Part shown: positions 53,801 to 58,960 of the stretch, in pieces | Position numbering within the stretch: position 1 is the stretch's first letter | How the letters are laid out: every line of letters begins with the position of its first letter | Assembly (NCBI RefSeq): GCF_000524195.1 | Contig: NW_020170466.1 | Span: forward strand, 106,209-170,208 | Source of the DNA: Echinococcus granulosus | Lineage: Eukaryota > Platyhelminthes > Cestoda > Cyclophyllidea > Taeniidae | Length of the DNA: 64,000 nt | Direction: 5' to 3' | Program-made: the position numbers and the translations under genes | Notes under the pieces: model-generated | Databases searched by the model: none | Told to the model about the DNA's origin: nothing | The model's input: the letters and a program-made list of their open reading frames with translations, nothing else

Positions 53801-55032
53801 GGGAGCACAAAACCAGACTTACCCATTTGGTCATGCTGCCATGCAAATTAGTGTCGTTATTGGTTATAATCTCAACCGCAGCCGCCAAATACACAAATAG
53901 TGTTGCAATAGGTGCGAAGAAAACAAAGAGGGGTTTGTCAGAGGGAAATATCACCTCTCCCGGTCGCGTGCAATCCACACGAAGCAGGTAATTAAGCCCC
54001 AGCAATCTAAATACCAACATTAGAGACGGAAGAAGCATACGCACCTGGCGATGAAAGATCCGTCTTTGAGAACACTTTGTGCGTACTCAAACTGATAGAG
54101 GTAGAAGAGACAGAGATGAAGAGCACTGTAGATGAGGAGGACAATGCGGGTCCAGGCGAGTTTGCGATTATAGACAGTCTTACAAGAGGACCAGTAGGTG
54201 CAGGTGACATAAAAGCTGAGCAGATAGAAGGCAGAAAGGAGGGAGGGGACGATAACACCTGCAGCAGCCGCTAAAACCACTGTGAGGAGGTTGAGCATCC
54301 AGATGTTTGAGAATGACGCAGTGGGGACAGGTCGCTTTACAGGAATCCTAGGAACCTCCGTAGAGCGCAGAAAACCGATGGATGTTTCTCCTGTCTCGGT
54401 GTTTTCGGGATTCGAGTGTGTGGCTTCCTCGTCAGAGTAATGATTAAGGGCAGAGTGATGTATTCTTCTCCGTGAAAGGTAGACGAGAGCAACAATTGAA
54501 ATGAGCAGGACCATGGGGTCTGGGAAAACCAACCGCATTGCACGGTAGATTTCCATATTGAGTCTAAAGTGAGTCTAGTGTTAGAAAATACCTTAACTCA
54601 CTTTTGAACCCCGACAGCCGAAGCAATGCTATATTCAGAAGAGCCTGTGCAGAAATGGAGACGATTAAAACAGGTCCAACTTACAATTTGAAAGAGGTTC
54701 GTCGAGAGACGGTTTGATGGATAGGATTAAATAGAGTAGAGGGTGGGAAAAAGTAAATAGAATACTTGTCGTAGCCAGAACGATTAAGTATGCTTTTAGA
54801 GAAGCTGAAGGAAATTAAGAGGAGCAAATGTAAGCAAACCCCTGCTACTCTCATCCCGTGGTCGTCGTATGAAAGGTGAGCCCAAAAATAGTAGGAAATA
54901 AATAAAGGAAAATAGGTTGTAACGGATTGTCGATGCTGGGAAATAAATAGATTTAAGGAAGATATTACCAAAGAACAACCCCAAAGGAATAATGAAGTGC
55001 AGCAAGACGACTTCGTAAGACAACTTTGCCAT
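1452..55032 (-). CDS. PIEZO: Piezo-type mechanosensitive ion channel, complete, 43 exons
   Basis: This gene encodes the pore-forming subunit of a trimeric, plasma-membrane, stretch-gated cation channel. I joined 43 exons by GT/AG sites and phase. They sum to 9,465-9,480 nt, about 3,155 residues, against roughly 2,500 for vertebrate PIEZO1. The order of conserved blocks matches the family throughout: N-terminal blade helices, the beam and clasp region, the anchor carrying the PF-x2-E-x6-W motif (about residue 2,634, exon 40), the extracellular cap (exons 41-43) and the inner pore helix with the C-terminal stretch ending in MIKWTR. The extra length lies mainly in cytoplasmic loops of exons 27-29 and 32-33 and in a C-terminal tail. 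The start ATG at 55,032 follows an in-frame stop and aligns with family N-termini. The stop is at 1,452-1,454. Exon coordinates are given in the block entries. The gene diverges from MCM7. The family call is certain; exon 32 and the exon 2 and exon 40 donors are the least sure parts. Confidence 0.96.
3238..4049 (-). CDS. PIEZO: Piezo exons 38-40 (anchor and outer helix)
   Basis: The exons are 3,883-4,049; 3,648-3,806; and about 3,238-3,575. Exon 38 has ADRALFLRKQVLGKFIFQIL, matching VDRALYLRKTVLGKLIFQVA. Exon 39 has CIYFGLSAYQIRSGYP and LGNFLTKNYNYINL, which is strongly conserved. Exon 40 carries the anchor motif PF-x2-E-x6-W followed by MWTDSPLSL and the outer pore helix. Two donors keep the phase: GTGGAT (exon edge 3,253) and the weaker GTTCAA (edge 3,238). 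The second retains GGF, which matches the GGYEPLF start of the cap. Confidence 0.92.
4125..4914 (-). CDS. PIEZO: Piezo exons 34-37
   Basis: The exons are 4,651-4,914; 4,512-4,567; 4,247-4,439; and 4,125-4,169. Exon 34 has IIKYIFQFRF and VIFGVEKTDSYAIWDLIQLL, matching VVKYLFQFGF and ILGLEKTDGYIKYDLVQLM. Exon 35 is a 56-nt Gln/Glu-rich piece. Exon 36 has KVDVYVYMFICEFLSFWIII, matching ATDVYALMFLADVVDFIIII. Exon 37 is a 45-nt microexon ending FEFIKTNR. All phases agree. Introns 34, 35 and 36 are 83, 72 and 77 nt. Confidence 0.93.
5520..5960 (+). repeat. Degenerate tetranucleotide tract (GATA/GTAG/GATG type)
   Basis: The sequence between Piezo exons 33 and 34 is dominated for about 440 bp by loosely repeated units such as GATAAGTAG, GATGGATAAG and GTAGATAG, with almost no C on the plus strand. 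It looks like an old microsatellite eroded by point mutation. It creates long spurious open frames on the minus strand that read as Ser/Leu/Thr/Tyr-rich protein. Confidence 0.75.
5979..6495 (-). CDS. PIEZO: Piezo exon 33
   Basis: The exon starts with a polar, Ser-rich stretch and continues into VVHSELVCYTILIINHM and LVYPLMVFLWGMLSVPRPTK, nearly identical in pattern to AHSELLCYFIIILNHM and LVLPVLVFLWAMLSIPRPSK of PIEZO1. It ends in TYTEV at a GTCAGT donor. It begins one base into a codon at 6,495. Frames on both strands that run past 5,979 into the intron are artefacts of a tetranucleotide-rich intron. Confidence 0.94.
6659..6883 (-). CDS. PIEZO: Piezo exon 32 (probable)
   Basis: This is a 225-nt segment that begins one base into a codon after an acceptor (GGCGTCTAG) and ends two bases into a codon at GTTTGA. 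The phase fits exons 31 and 33 exactly. The translation is basic and Ser-rich, ending in NSLTDLFYDRTR, and stands where vertebrate PIEZO1 has a variable loop ending in the LYQGLMRTASELLL helix. The donor is weak. Because exon 31 joins exon 33 in phase without it, this could be an optional exon. Confidence 0.6.
7797..8031 (-). CDS. PIEZO: Piezo exon 31
   Basis: This exon encodes a helix with STIETTTRMLNSITREHRRI, which corresponds to the TRWL-x-EFT-x-HH/EHR block before the last set of membrane helices. The donor is GTTAGT. Of two possible acceptors in the same phase, the one ending at 8,032 has the better pyrimidine tract; the other, at 8,017, would create a stop codon with exon 30, so 8,031 is the exon edge. 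The 655-nt intron 30 shows nothing recognisable. Confidence 0.88.
8687..10180 (-). CDS. PIEZO: Piezo exons 29-30 (acidic cytoplasmic loop)
   Basis: The exons are 9,680-10,180 (167 codons) and 8,687-8,822 (residues about 1,797-2,008). Exon 29 has a strongly acidic tract (GEEEDDEETRMDMNDDEDDD) followed by a basic helix (ARQYRRRNLAAYHQR). Exon 30 is polar and unordered. Neither is closely conserved with vertebrates, but both have canonical splice sites, unbroken phase and coding-like composition, and they lie where the family has its long intracellular loop. The 857-nt intron 29 contains part of a dispersed repeat (8,885-9,010). Confidence 0.85.
8885..9165 (+). repeat. Dispersed repeat R3, copy 1
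   Basis: The stretch 8,885-9,010 aligns with 19,030-19,165 in the same orientation; both read a tail of TTCATTGGTCCTGGCT-like sequence, then TGTGCC, GATAGAT(C/T)T and CGGTTTGG-like words in the same order. The following 9,130-9,165 segment resembles 11,245-11,310. The minus-strand open frame across 8,830-9,065 belongs to this repeat, not to Piezo, because exons 29 and 30 join in phase without it. Confidence 0.55.
10181..12988 (-). other. Piezo intron 28
   Basis: No gene is recognised in this intron. A short segment at 11,225-11,320 resembles 9,130-9,165 (repeat R3). The 183-codon minus-strand frame at 12,269-12,820 has no homology that I can see and no repeat structure. Confidence 0.6.
12989..14336 (-). 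CDS. PIEZO: Piezo exons 26-28 (cytoplasmic beam and disordered loop)
   Basis: The exons are 14,176-14,336; 13,583-13,883; and 12,989-13,511 (residues about 1,468-1,796). Exon 26 is a charged, probably coiled-coil helix (EKRDLERVQRKLDKIAQRQK), the family's cytoplasmic beam. Exon 27 begins with IRSGDYYHFEGDPEDEEAED, matching HSGDYFLFESDSEEEEE, and then becomes Thr-rich (codons 13,770-13,820) and Pro-rich. Exon 28 is a long Ser-, Ala-, Arg-rich stretch with little conservation, typical of the disordered loop here. Introns are 292 and 71 nt. The exon 28 donor (GTATTG) is weak but keeps phase. Confidence 0.88.
14337..15276 (-). other. Piezo intron 25
   Basis: A 940-nt intron. It contains a short GT-rich stretch at 14,357-14,370 and overlapping open frames on both strands (14,183-14,691) without recognised motifs. 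Confidence 0.6.
15277..15427 (-). CDS. PIEZO: Piezo exon 25
   Basis: This exon carries LHWDVVCFAVIIFQRKIF, matching IIWDSVCFFFLLLQRRVF, and ends CFASR, which joins to G of exon 26 to restore the family motif LASRG. The acceptor follows CTTCTTCTAG and the donor is GTGGGT. The long plus- and minus-strand frames around it extend past the splice sites and are not coding there. Confidence 0.93.
15428..17645 (-). other. Piezo intron 24
   Basis: No gene or clear repeat is seen. The minus-strand frame 15,829-16,134 has no recognised motif. Confidence 0.6.
17646..17887 (-). CDS. PIEZO: Piezo exon 24
   Basis: This exon carries WNVIVGYNFCVILAKCTLQL and RICWLIQLFGVSC, matching WDCLILYNVTVIISKNMLSL and FCWVIQLFSLVC of PIEZO1. 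The part after CMNPVGW is poorly conserved. The donor, GTTAGA at 17,640-17,645, was chosen because it is the one that keeps the phase needed by exon 25 and has the best sequence, so the last residues are less sure. Confidence 0.9.
17888..21954 (-). other. Piezo intron 23
   Basis: A 4.1-kb intron. Repeat R3 copy 2 lies at 19,030-19,165. A 188-codon minus-strand frame at 20,180-20,746 is the longest open stretch; it has no motif that I recognise and no clear start context or splice context, so it is left as non-coding. Confidence 0.6.
19030..19165 (+). repeat. Dispersed repeat R3, copy 2
   Basis: This is the partner of 8,885-9,010, in Piezo intron 23. A translated match on the minus strand is visible (QTAITTEIYFPNRAQ here, QTAFSVKIYPPDTAQ in copy 1), so the repeat may derive from a coding part of a mobile element. 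Confidence 0.5.
21955..22140 (-). CDS. PIEZO: Piezo exon 23
   Basis: This is a 186-nt exon starting with SYLDYMRHAVFYWSYWL and containing FATGVSWITLFCLGYMI, the same block as VFVTGATRISIFGLGYLL in PIEZO1. It ends in a basic stretch (MMRRRSN). The acceptor follows CTCCCCAG and the donor is GTGAGT. Plus-strand frames here are shadows. Confidence 0.94.
22141..23311 (-). other. Piezo intron 22
   Basis: AT-rich, 1.2 kb. Nothing was recognised. Confidence 0.6.
23312..23647 (-). CDS. PIEZO: Piezo exons 21-22
   Basis: The exons are 23,549-23,647 and 23,312-23,468, separated by an 80-nt intron (residues about 1,190-1,275). Exon 21 starts with the LPWDS block (DYPWR in vertebrates) and contains QQWLFLPS. 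Exon 22 contains DFLQFMLVAAQWRVF, closely matching DFLLLLCASQQWQVF, and then a hydrophilic linker. The donors are GTAAAT and GTAAGT. Confidence 0.93.
23648..26767 (-). other. Piezo intron 20
   Basis: It contains the CATT-type tetranucleotide tract at its low-coordinate end (23,680-23,940). The remainder shows no gene. Confidence 0.6.
23680..23940 (+). repeat. Degenerate tetranucleotide tract (CATT/AATC type)
   Basis: About 260 bp of eroded repeats of the type TCATTCATT, AATCAATC and CCATTCA, immediately upstream of Piezo exon 21 in intron 20. It is complementary in style to the tract in intron 33 but made of different units. Confidence 0.7.
26768..26972 (-). CDS. PIEZO: Piezo exon 20
   Basis: This exon carries two membrane helices and the motif RLWPAYMTFLGVLLVIQY, equivalent to RLWPNYCLFLALFLLYQY of PIEZO1. 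It begins in phase 0 after exon 19 and ends one base into a codon at a GTGAGC donor. The plus-strand open frame over the same bases is a shadow of this exon. Confidence 0.94.
26973..30608 (-). other. Piezo intron 19
   Basis: A 3.6-kb intron with no convincing gene. At 29,610-29,830 the minus strand has a stretch with weak resemblance to exon 20 (TVIAARAMGWVD against TVIAACIRVD), listed as a finding. Confidence 0.55.
30609..30809 (-). CDS. PIEZO: Piezo exon 19
   Basis: This is a 67-codon exon bounded by an acceptor after TTATGCAG and a GTAAGT donor, phase 0 at both ends. It encodes a membrane helix, then a basic Tyr-rich stretch (KYRQLQYYRKPG), and ends with NYTFYKLGLE, equivalent to the FFYKFGLE motif of vertebrate PIEZOs. 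It lies alone between introns of 4.9 and 3.6 kb. Confidence 0.93.
30810..35693 (-). other. Piezo intron 18
   Basis: A 4.9-kb intron, AT-rich, holding repeat R2 copy 1 (33,715-33,965). No gene was recognised. Confidence 0.6.
33715..33965 (+). repeat. Dispersed repeat R2, copy 1
   Basis: About 250 bp that align in the same orientation with 52,016-52,280, sharing words such as GGT(T/C)CTCCTTGTCCTT, CTTAATGCAT-like and CCACCTTGTCTA, and the order of all blocks. Identity is roughly 70-75% by eye. It is in Piezo intron 18. No protein or terminal structure was recognised. Confidence 0.7.
35694..36070 (-). CDS. PIEZO: Piezo exons 17-18
   Basis: The exons are 35,858-36,070 and 35,694-35,771 (residues 958-1,054). 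Exon 17 has the membrane segment with FTGLQIVMKMLFQLDIV, matching the KMxYQLKVV block. Exon 18 is a 26-residue extracellular piece with KWIGLDVVEDFP, matching ANWFGVRKGFP. The exon 17 donor was taken as GTAGGT; a later in-frame GTATTT would add a few residues. A diverged copy of exon 17 lies on the other strand at 40,530-40,725. Confidence 0.92.
36718..37428 (-). CDS. PIEZO: Piezo exons 13-16
   Basis: The exons are 37,280-37,428; 37,056-37,202; 36,915-37,006; and 36,718-36,869 (residues 778-957). Exon 13 carries FWWVYIIYSIAVLLCTYTYQ, a near match to the family's WW-x8-TYQF block. Exon 14 carries the QMHYFHKPFLE block. Exon 15 is a short polar loop of about 30 residues where vertebrates have a longer Gln/Glu-rich loop. 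Exon 16 has the helix WIKVVCLLVMLSVIKE. All four phases agree. Introns 13 and 14 are 77 and 49 nt. Confidence 0.93.
39060..39190 (+). mobile_element. Mariner-like transposase tail, decayed
   Basis: A plus-strand frame reads SPHLSFSRHRFDDIQQ followed by a Cys-containing stretch. The C-terminal end of mariner transposases has SPDLAPxDxxLFxxLKxHLxGxxFDD and then a helix ending near a conserved CxxxWxKR. The middle of the motif appears deleted. The fragment is too short for a sure call. Confidence 0.4.
40530..41350 (+). pseudogene. Inverted, broken Piezo-like copy (exon 17-like, perhaps 18-19-like)
   Basis: This lies inside Piezo intron 12 but on the opposite strand. From about 40,575 to 40,722 the plus strand translates to a sequence that aligns residue by residue with Piezo exon 17 (35,858-36,070, minus): GFLITLIFHFTGL versus GFLVTFIFCFTGL, then KMAFKVDISSD versus KMLFQLDIVSD, then ANIVAS versus ANVIAS. 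In-frame stops occur near 40,554 and 40,593. Further along, RWVAVCHVVD (about 40,995) may echo exon 18 and a frame at 41,165-41,310 may echo exon 19, but these two are much less certain. It is probably a decayed partial duplicate of Piezo or a relic of a second Piezo gene. Confidence 0.7.
41977..42119 (-). CDS. PIEZO: Piezo exon 12
   Basis: This exon of 143 nt encodes a membrane segment pair around the motif VRYWIAL, which corres­ponds to the YAKYWIYV block of vertebrate PIEZO1. The donor is GTTAGT and the acceptor follows TTCCATTCTAG. It starts two bases into a codon, matching the single leftover base of exon 11 across the 7.2-kb intron 11, and ends in phase 0 for exon 13. Confidence 0.93.
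45430..46115 (+). repeat. Dispersed repeat R1, copy A (right-facing arm)
   Basis: This copy of about 690 bp matches the reverse complement of 47,860-48,560, with long blocks above about 85% identity by eye (for example around 45,930-46,060 against 48,095-47,965). The plus strand carries a mostly open frame beginning MYHRHTVSTFFWALSGAC and later CDYKEWRIFLNVFYLPSDDS. The protein is not recognised. It lies in Piezo intron 11. Confidence 0.85.
46448..46564 (+). mobile_element. Mariner-like transposase tail, decayed
   Basis: An open plus-strand frame of about 39 codons starts LPSLKRHRFDHLKSR and ends KSCLKW, resembling the FPSLKRHLxGxRFDD to CFExWxKR end of mariner transposases. It shares the RHRFDD core with 39,060-39,190. 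It lies in Piezo intron 11, just right of repeat R1 copy A. Confidence 0.45.
47860..48560 (-). repeat. Dispersed repeat R1, copy B (inverted relative to A)
   Basis: This is the inverted partner of 45,430-46,115, about 1.75 kb away. On the minus strand, 48,257-47,841 is an open frame of 138 codons (MYYRHEVSTFFWILSGAC at its start, CDYKEWRIFLNVFHLPSDDS in the middle) whose amino acid sequence is shared with copy A. It is in Piezo intron 11, in the same direction as Piezo. The function is unknown; a piece of a mobile element is the simplest explanation. Confidence 0.85.
49325..51068 (-). CDS. PIEZO: Piezo exons 9-11
   Basis: The exons are 50,769-51,068; 49,900-50,169; and 49,325-49,676 (residues 423-730). 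Exon 9 begins with a polar stretch with five consecutive Gly and ends in a helix with the IAMM motif seen at this place in vertebrate PIEZO1. Exon 10 carries the next transmembrane pair and a loop with ELPTYLPDKNLNLTEIGLHR, the expected spacing for the family. Exon 11 starts with two membrane segments and then runs into a low-complexity cytoplasmic linker of Ser, Thr, Ala and a run of seven Gly. The donors are GTAAGT, GTGAGC and GTGAGT. The 599-nt intron 9 shows nothing recognisable. Confidence 0.92.
52016..52280 (+). repeat. Dispersed repeat R2, copy 2
   Basis: This is the second copy of the repeat at 33,715-33,965, in direct orientation. It ends about 160 bp before repeat R1 copy C, so R1 and R2 could be parts of one larger element. 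Confidence 0.7.
52440..52830 (-). repeat. Dispersed repeat R1, copy C (degraded)
   Basis: The plus strand here follows the same order of words as 47,990-48,400: the region around CTGATGAATTATCCAGAGGT, then an interrupted copy of the AAGGAAATGGA block, then the GTTCACTTGAAGACCAAACAA block. It is much more diverged than copies A and B, and its frame is broken. It lies in Piezo intron 8. Confidence 0.55.
53486..55032 (-). CDS. PIEZO: Piezo exons 1-8 (N-terminal blade)
   Basis: The exons are 54,969-55,032; 54,849-54,935; 54,685-54,804; 54,602-54,644; 54,045-54,563; 53,823-54,006; 53,725-53,787; and 53,486-53,671, covering residues 1-422. Introns are only 33, 44, 40, 38, 38, 35 and 53 nt. The first transmembrane segments, the NCS motif at the exon 3/4 join and the block around AMRLVFPDP align with vertebrate PIEZO N-termini once these tiny introns are removed. 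Exon 8 is a hydrophilic linker rich in Asn, Asp and Gln. The exon 2 donor is weak; GT at 54,847-54,848 was chosen because it keeps phase and homology, and another possible GT lies a few bases further on. Confidence 0.9.
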
Positions 55033-55950
55033 TTTGTTAAATTCAAGACACCTTCATTGGATTTAGTGGCATAAACCACCCACAAAACTCGACAAGGTCC
55101 CGACAGGCTTTAGCCAATAGAAACCTAAAGACACTTTTAAATTATTGGGTACTAAAATAGATTTGCATTAACTTACAAAAATATTCTTGCTTCAAATCTG
55201 ATAGTGATTTAGTAAGAGAAGACTTTTTAATTGCATACGGTCAGAAAATATTGGGGATGCAGGACATTAAGTCAAATTAGTTGCTTTAGGCCAGCCTCAT
55301 TAATAAATAAATCAATGTTGGATTCCTTATCGTAACAGCCTCACAGTTATTATAGTTGTCAAAAGTAACGCCTAATTTTTGAGGTCCCACATCTCTAAAA
55401 TTTCTTTTGCAAACTGATTTTGGAAAATTATGTTTGAAAATGAAGCTAATAATGAAATTAATTTAGCCTTTCACGTCCTCTGTGAATGTGGATTAGACAA
55501 AATTCCTCTGGAAGAACATGGAACTTGCTAACAGGTAGGAGGGTTGGAAGACTACCGAGGTGTCCCAAAGGCTACCCCGCCCATTTTAATTGCAAGGGCG
55601 GGTCCCGCGAAACTAAAACGAAGTGCATGACGGTGGTGTAGTTTTTACAGCTACGCTCAAGCGAACACCTATTAAACAACCCCTTTGGCTTTTCGAGCAC
55701 CGTCGCCGGTGCTCCGCTTATGGATATTACCAAAATTTTTTCCAATGGCCTTTTTTTTTATTAGTATGTGAGCGTCTTTGCGTTTAACCGGAGGCGCATG
55801 CAGCGTCCCGAGACTCCCCTGCAAACAAAAGTAGGTATAACACTCGGGCTGAATACATATGTATTCGGCATGCAGAAGACACTAGGGCTACCGGCATGGT
55901 CAAAAGGCCAGCCCACCCATCGCGGTACAATGGCCAAGTCAAAGGTGGCT
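55033..55950. other. Upstream region of Piezo
   Basis: It should hold the Piezo promoter and 5' untranslated region; no TATA box or other element can be assigned. Two short GC-rich hairpins lie at 55,577-55,601 and 55,695-55,714, near the low-coordinate edge of the retroelement. Confidence 0.5.
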
Positions 55951-58900
55951 CCTCACCAAAACCGAGAGATAAACAACCATCAAATCACGGCATCCTTGTT
56001 CGGACGCATTATGCTGTGACGTGCTGTGATTGGTCGCCTACGCGATCGTGCAATGTCGACTCGGTAGTTTGATGGCGGGGTGGCTGCCATCCCTCGGAGT
56101 GCATCTTTGCTTTAAGGTTATTGGGGATTGCAAGGTATCCTAGGCGGAGGAACAGGCCTGCATGGTTGTAGCAGGTCTCTCTCGGCATACGTTGGGCTGA
56201 CAATGTTTGTCGTAATACTTCTTCCATCCGAGCTATGACAGACGTGAGCTTTCCCATGCCATGGAGAGGGATCGTCTCACTCCTTTCAGTTGTAATTCGC
56301 ACTCCATAACACTGTTAGTTTGAACTTATGGGTTTGGTAAGGAAATTTAGTTTTGGATTCTCATTTCACGACTTGTGCGCATTTTGAACAATGAAACGCC
56401 AGATGAGGTACAAACTGCAGTCACATGTGCAAGAATACACCGTCCCAATCTCGGCGTTGTAGATCCTTAGTAAAAGCCTTCAGTAGCCCAGTCAGGGTAC
56501 GATTCGTTCTTTCCACCTATCCACCTCTCTGGGGTTGACCTGGTGTCACGCGTGTCGTAGAAATCCCGAAGCTCTTCCACAGTTCAGTTCAACGTCTTGA
56601 CGGCCACACATTATTTCAGGTACTTCGTGTTGACAAATCCAGCGGTTAGAGAAATTATTGGCGGCCGCTTTGTCATGCTGCGTCTTCATGGGTTCTGCCT
56701 CGGCTACTTTCAAGTAGTATTCTACCATAAGAAACATACATCGGTTGCCCCTTCCTGTGGTTGATAGAGGATCCACGATATCGATGCCCTCTGTTTATCC
56801 TAGGAAATCTATGAACATGGGTTCGAATTTTGCAATCTCTGTGAGATGAAGTCTTTTGAAACTGTTGCAAATAACGCAATTCCGGCAGAAGTCAATTCCA
56901 TCTCGGATGAACGAAGGCCGCCAGTACCTTATGCCCGAGGCGTCAAGCATCTTCTAGCCCACATGGCCTGGTTGCGTGTGTAACTCATGGAGAACTGGTT
57001 GTACCAATGAGTCAGGGACCACTGAACACTTAGGAGACTGAACGCATTGGTACATTAGAACTTCATCCTCTGGAGTTAGTTTCAATCATTCCAACCATAT
57101 TCGTCTGCCTGCCTTGGTCAATGGGGTCATCTCCTTAGCTATGGGTTTGTAAGTGCTTGTTGAGCAACCTCTCGTATTACCAGAGCCGTTGTGTACTTCT
57201 CTACTGATCTTTTTTGGGCTCCTGGAGTCTATGCTGCTCATTGGAGCGCCATTTGTTTCTGCTGGATCTGGTCTGTGAGACAGGGCGTCTGCGTTACTAC
57301 GTGTATACCCCTTCCTGGGCTGCACTACGCAATCGTATCAAAGCACAACCCACCAGTCTACCTCCTTCACTTTTTCAACCAGATCAACGCGTGACATTTC
57401 ATTCCCACTATGAACTTCCTCGATATCAGAAAGTGCCTGGGATGTCGAACAGTTAGTCTTAAGATTGATTTCACTTTTCTGTCTCATTTTTTCGTCAAAT
57501 TTGGTGCTCGTGTAGGCGATGACGTGTTTCTTGCATTTTTCGTCCTTTTAAGAGAGTACACAGCCCACGACTGCATCACCGGCGTCAGTGTTCAGTACGA
57601 ATTGTGGAGCACTTGGTTTGAAATTTGTTAATACTAGGACCGGTGCGGATGCAAGCGTTCGCTTCAGTTCTTTCGACGTTTCATTGTCCCATTCCTTCCA
57701 CTTGATATTCCTTTTGCTTTGCTTTTCCGTCAATTTATGCATCGGGCTGGCGATCTTGACGAAACGATTGACTAAAGGCCTGTAGAATCTTGCTACAGCG
57801 TCCTATCTGATCGGTTGGTGTTGGCCACGCCTTCACTTGCTTTGTAATGTAACCGTTTTACTGTCTGCTGGGGTGGTTGTCCCAAAAAGTTGATCAAAGG
57901 CTGCCGAAATTGGTATTTTTTTGGCTTCAGGGTCAAATCTGCATCTCGTAGACGGTTCAACTCTAATCTCAAGTTAGCATTACGCCCATCCATATCCCTA
58001 CCAAAGACAAATATGTCACCCAGGTAAATTAATGCTTCGAGAATAATCCGACTAGAGGGATTTGCACAAGGCCTTGAAAAGTCGCCGCGTTACAGATCCC
58101 AGAAGGCATTGTCTGGAAATCATTAAGCCCGTGTGGTAGTATGGAGGTTGTCTTCCCTTGTCTACCCGCGTAAAGCGTTTAACGAATCATTGATGTAGAG
58201 TAATGGGAAGGCATTCCTCTTTACTAGTAAGTTCAGCTTTCTTTATTCGACACAGCCGGCAGTTTCCGTCCGTTTCTGCCAGAGCAATTAGTGCGACCCA
58301 TGGCAATTTCAATGGTTCCATGACTTCGTTTCTGACCGCCTCTTCAAAAAAACGCCCAACTTCTGGCAATGGAGCTGGTATGTGTCTGAGTGGCTGGCAG
58401 ATGGGTCTGGCCTCGTCGGTGTCTATCGCACATCTTACGATGCCTGTTCTTCCCAGCGTAACACTTCGGCATGCAAATATATGCGTGCAATTAGCCAGCA
58501 ACTGCCACAGTTTTTTATTTGCATCGTTGGTGACATTGATAAGCCAAGCACGGAGGTTGTCTGAGTTACTCATAAGTAGTGCTGCAGGTTCGGAGGGGGC
58601 AATGCAAATGTAACCGATATTTTTTCGGTGACAAAAGGACTGCTGTATCTGTAGTCATTTCATGGGTAAAGAAGGCATCTTCCACAAGATTTAGGACGCC
58701 TTCGGTACTACGTAAAAACTGGACGTCAAGAATTATACTCCATACTAAATTCCCAAGCTTCTTTGTCTACGTTAACATATTACAGTGTTTCTCCTTTCAC
58801 TATTGTCTCTCCTTTGCCGATCGTAGTCACTCAGACGCGGAAACAATCCTGATTCTTTGGTGAAGCGGTGGGAAAGCCCTGAGACTTGGTATTGATCTGG

Positions 58901-58960
58901 CCGATCCAGAGTCAGTGAGGAAATTACATGAGCGTTCCTCCAATTCGTCTGAAGCTTGCA
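55950..58960 (-). mobile_element. Degenerate Ty3/gypsy-type retroelement, pol remnant
   Basis: On the minus strand, in 5' to 3' order, broken frames resemble a gypsy pol: an aspartic protease motif LTDSGSA (about 58,900-58,930), the start of reverse transcriptase (58,190-58,480), its FQTMPSGICNAATFQ block (58,060-58,115) and the active-site region (about 58,000-58,030), RNase H with NTDAGDAVVGCVLS (57,548-57,610), and integrase with a DIVDPLSTTGRGNR core start and a downstream NRTL-to-DWD stretch (56,330-56,890). The catalytic box reads YLGD instead of YLDD, the first catalytic block seems deleted, and stops and frameshifts separate the domains, so the copy is dead. I could not find matching long terminal repeats. 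It lies between the divergent Piezo and MCM7 genes. Confidence 0.8.
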
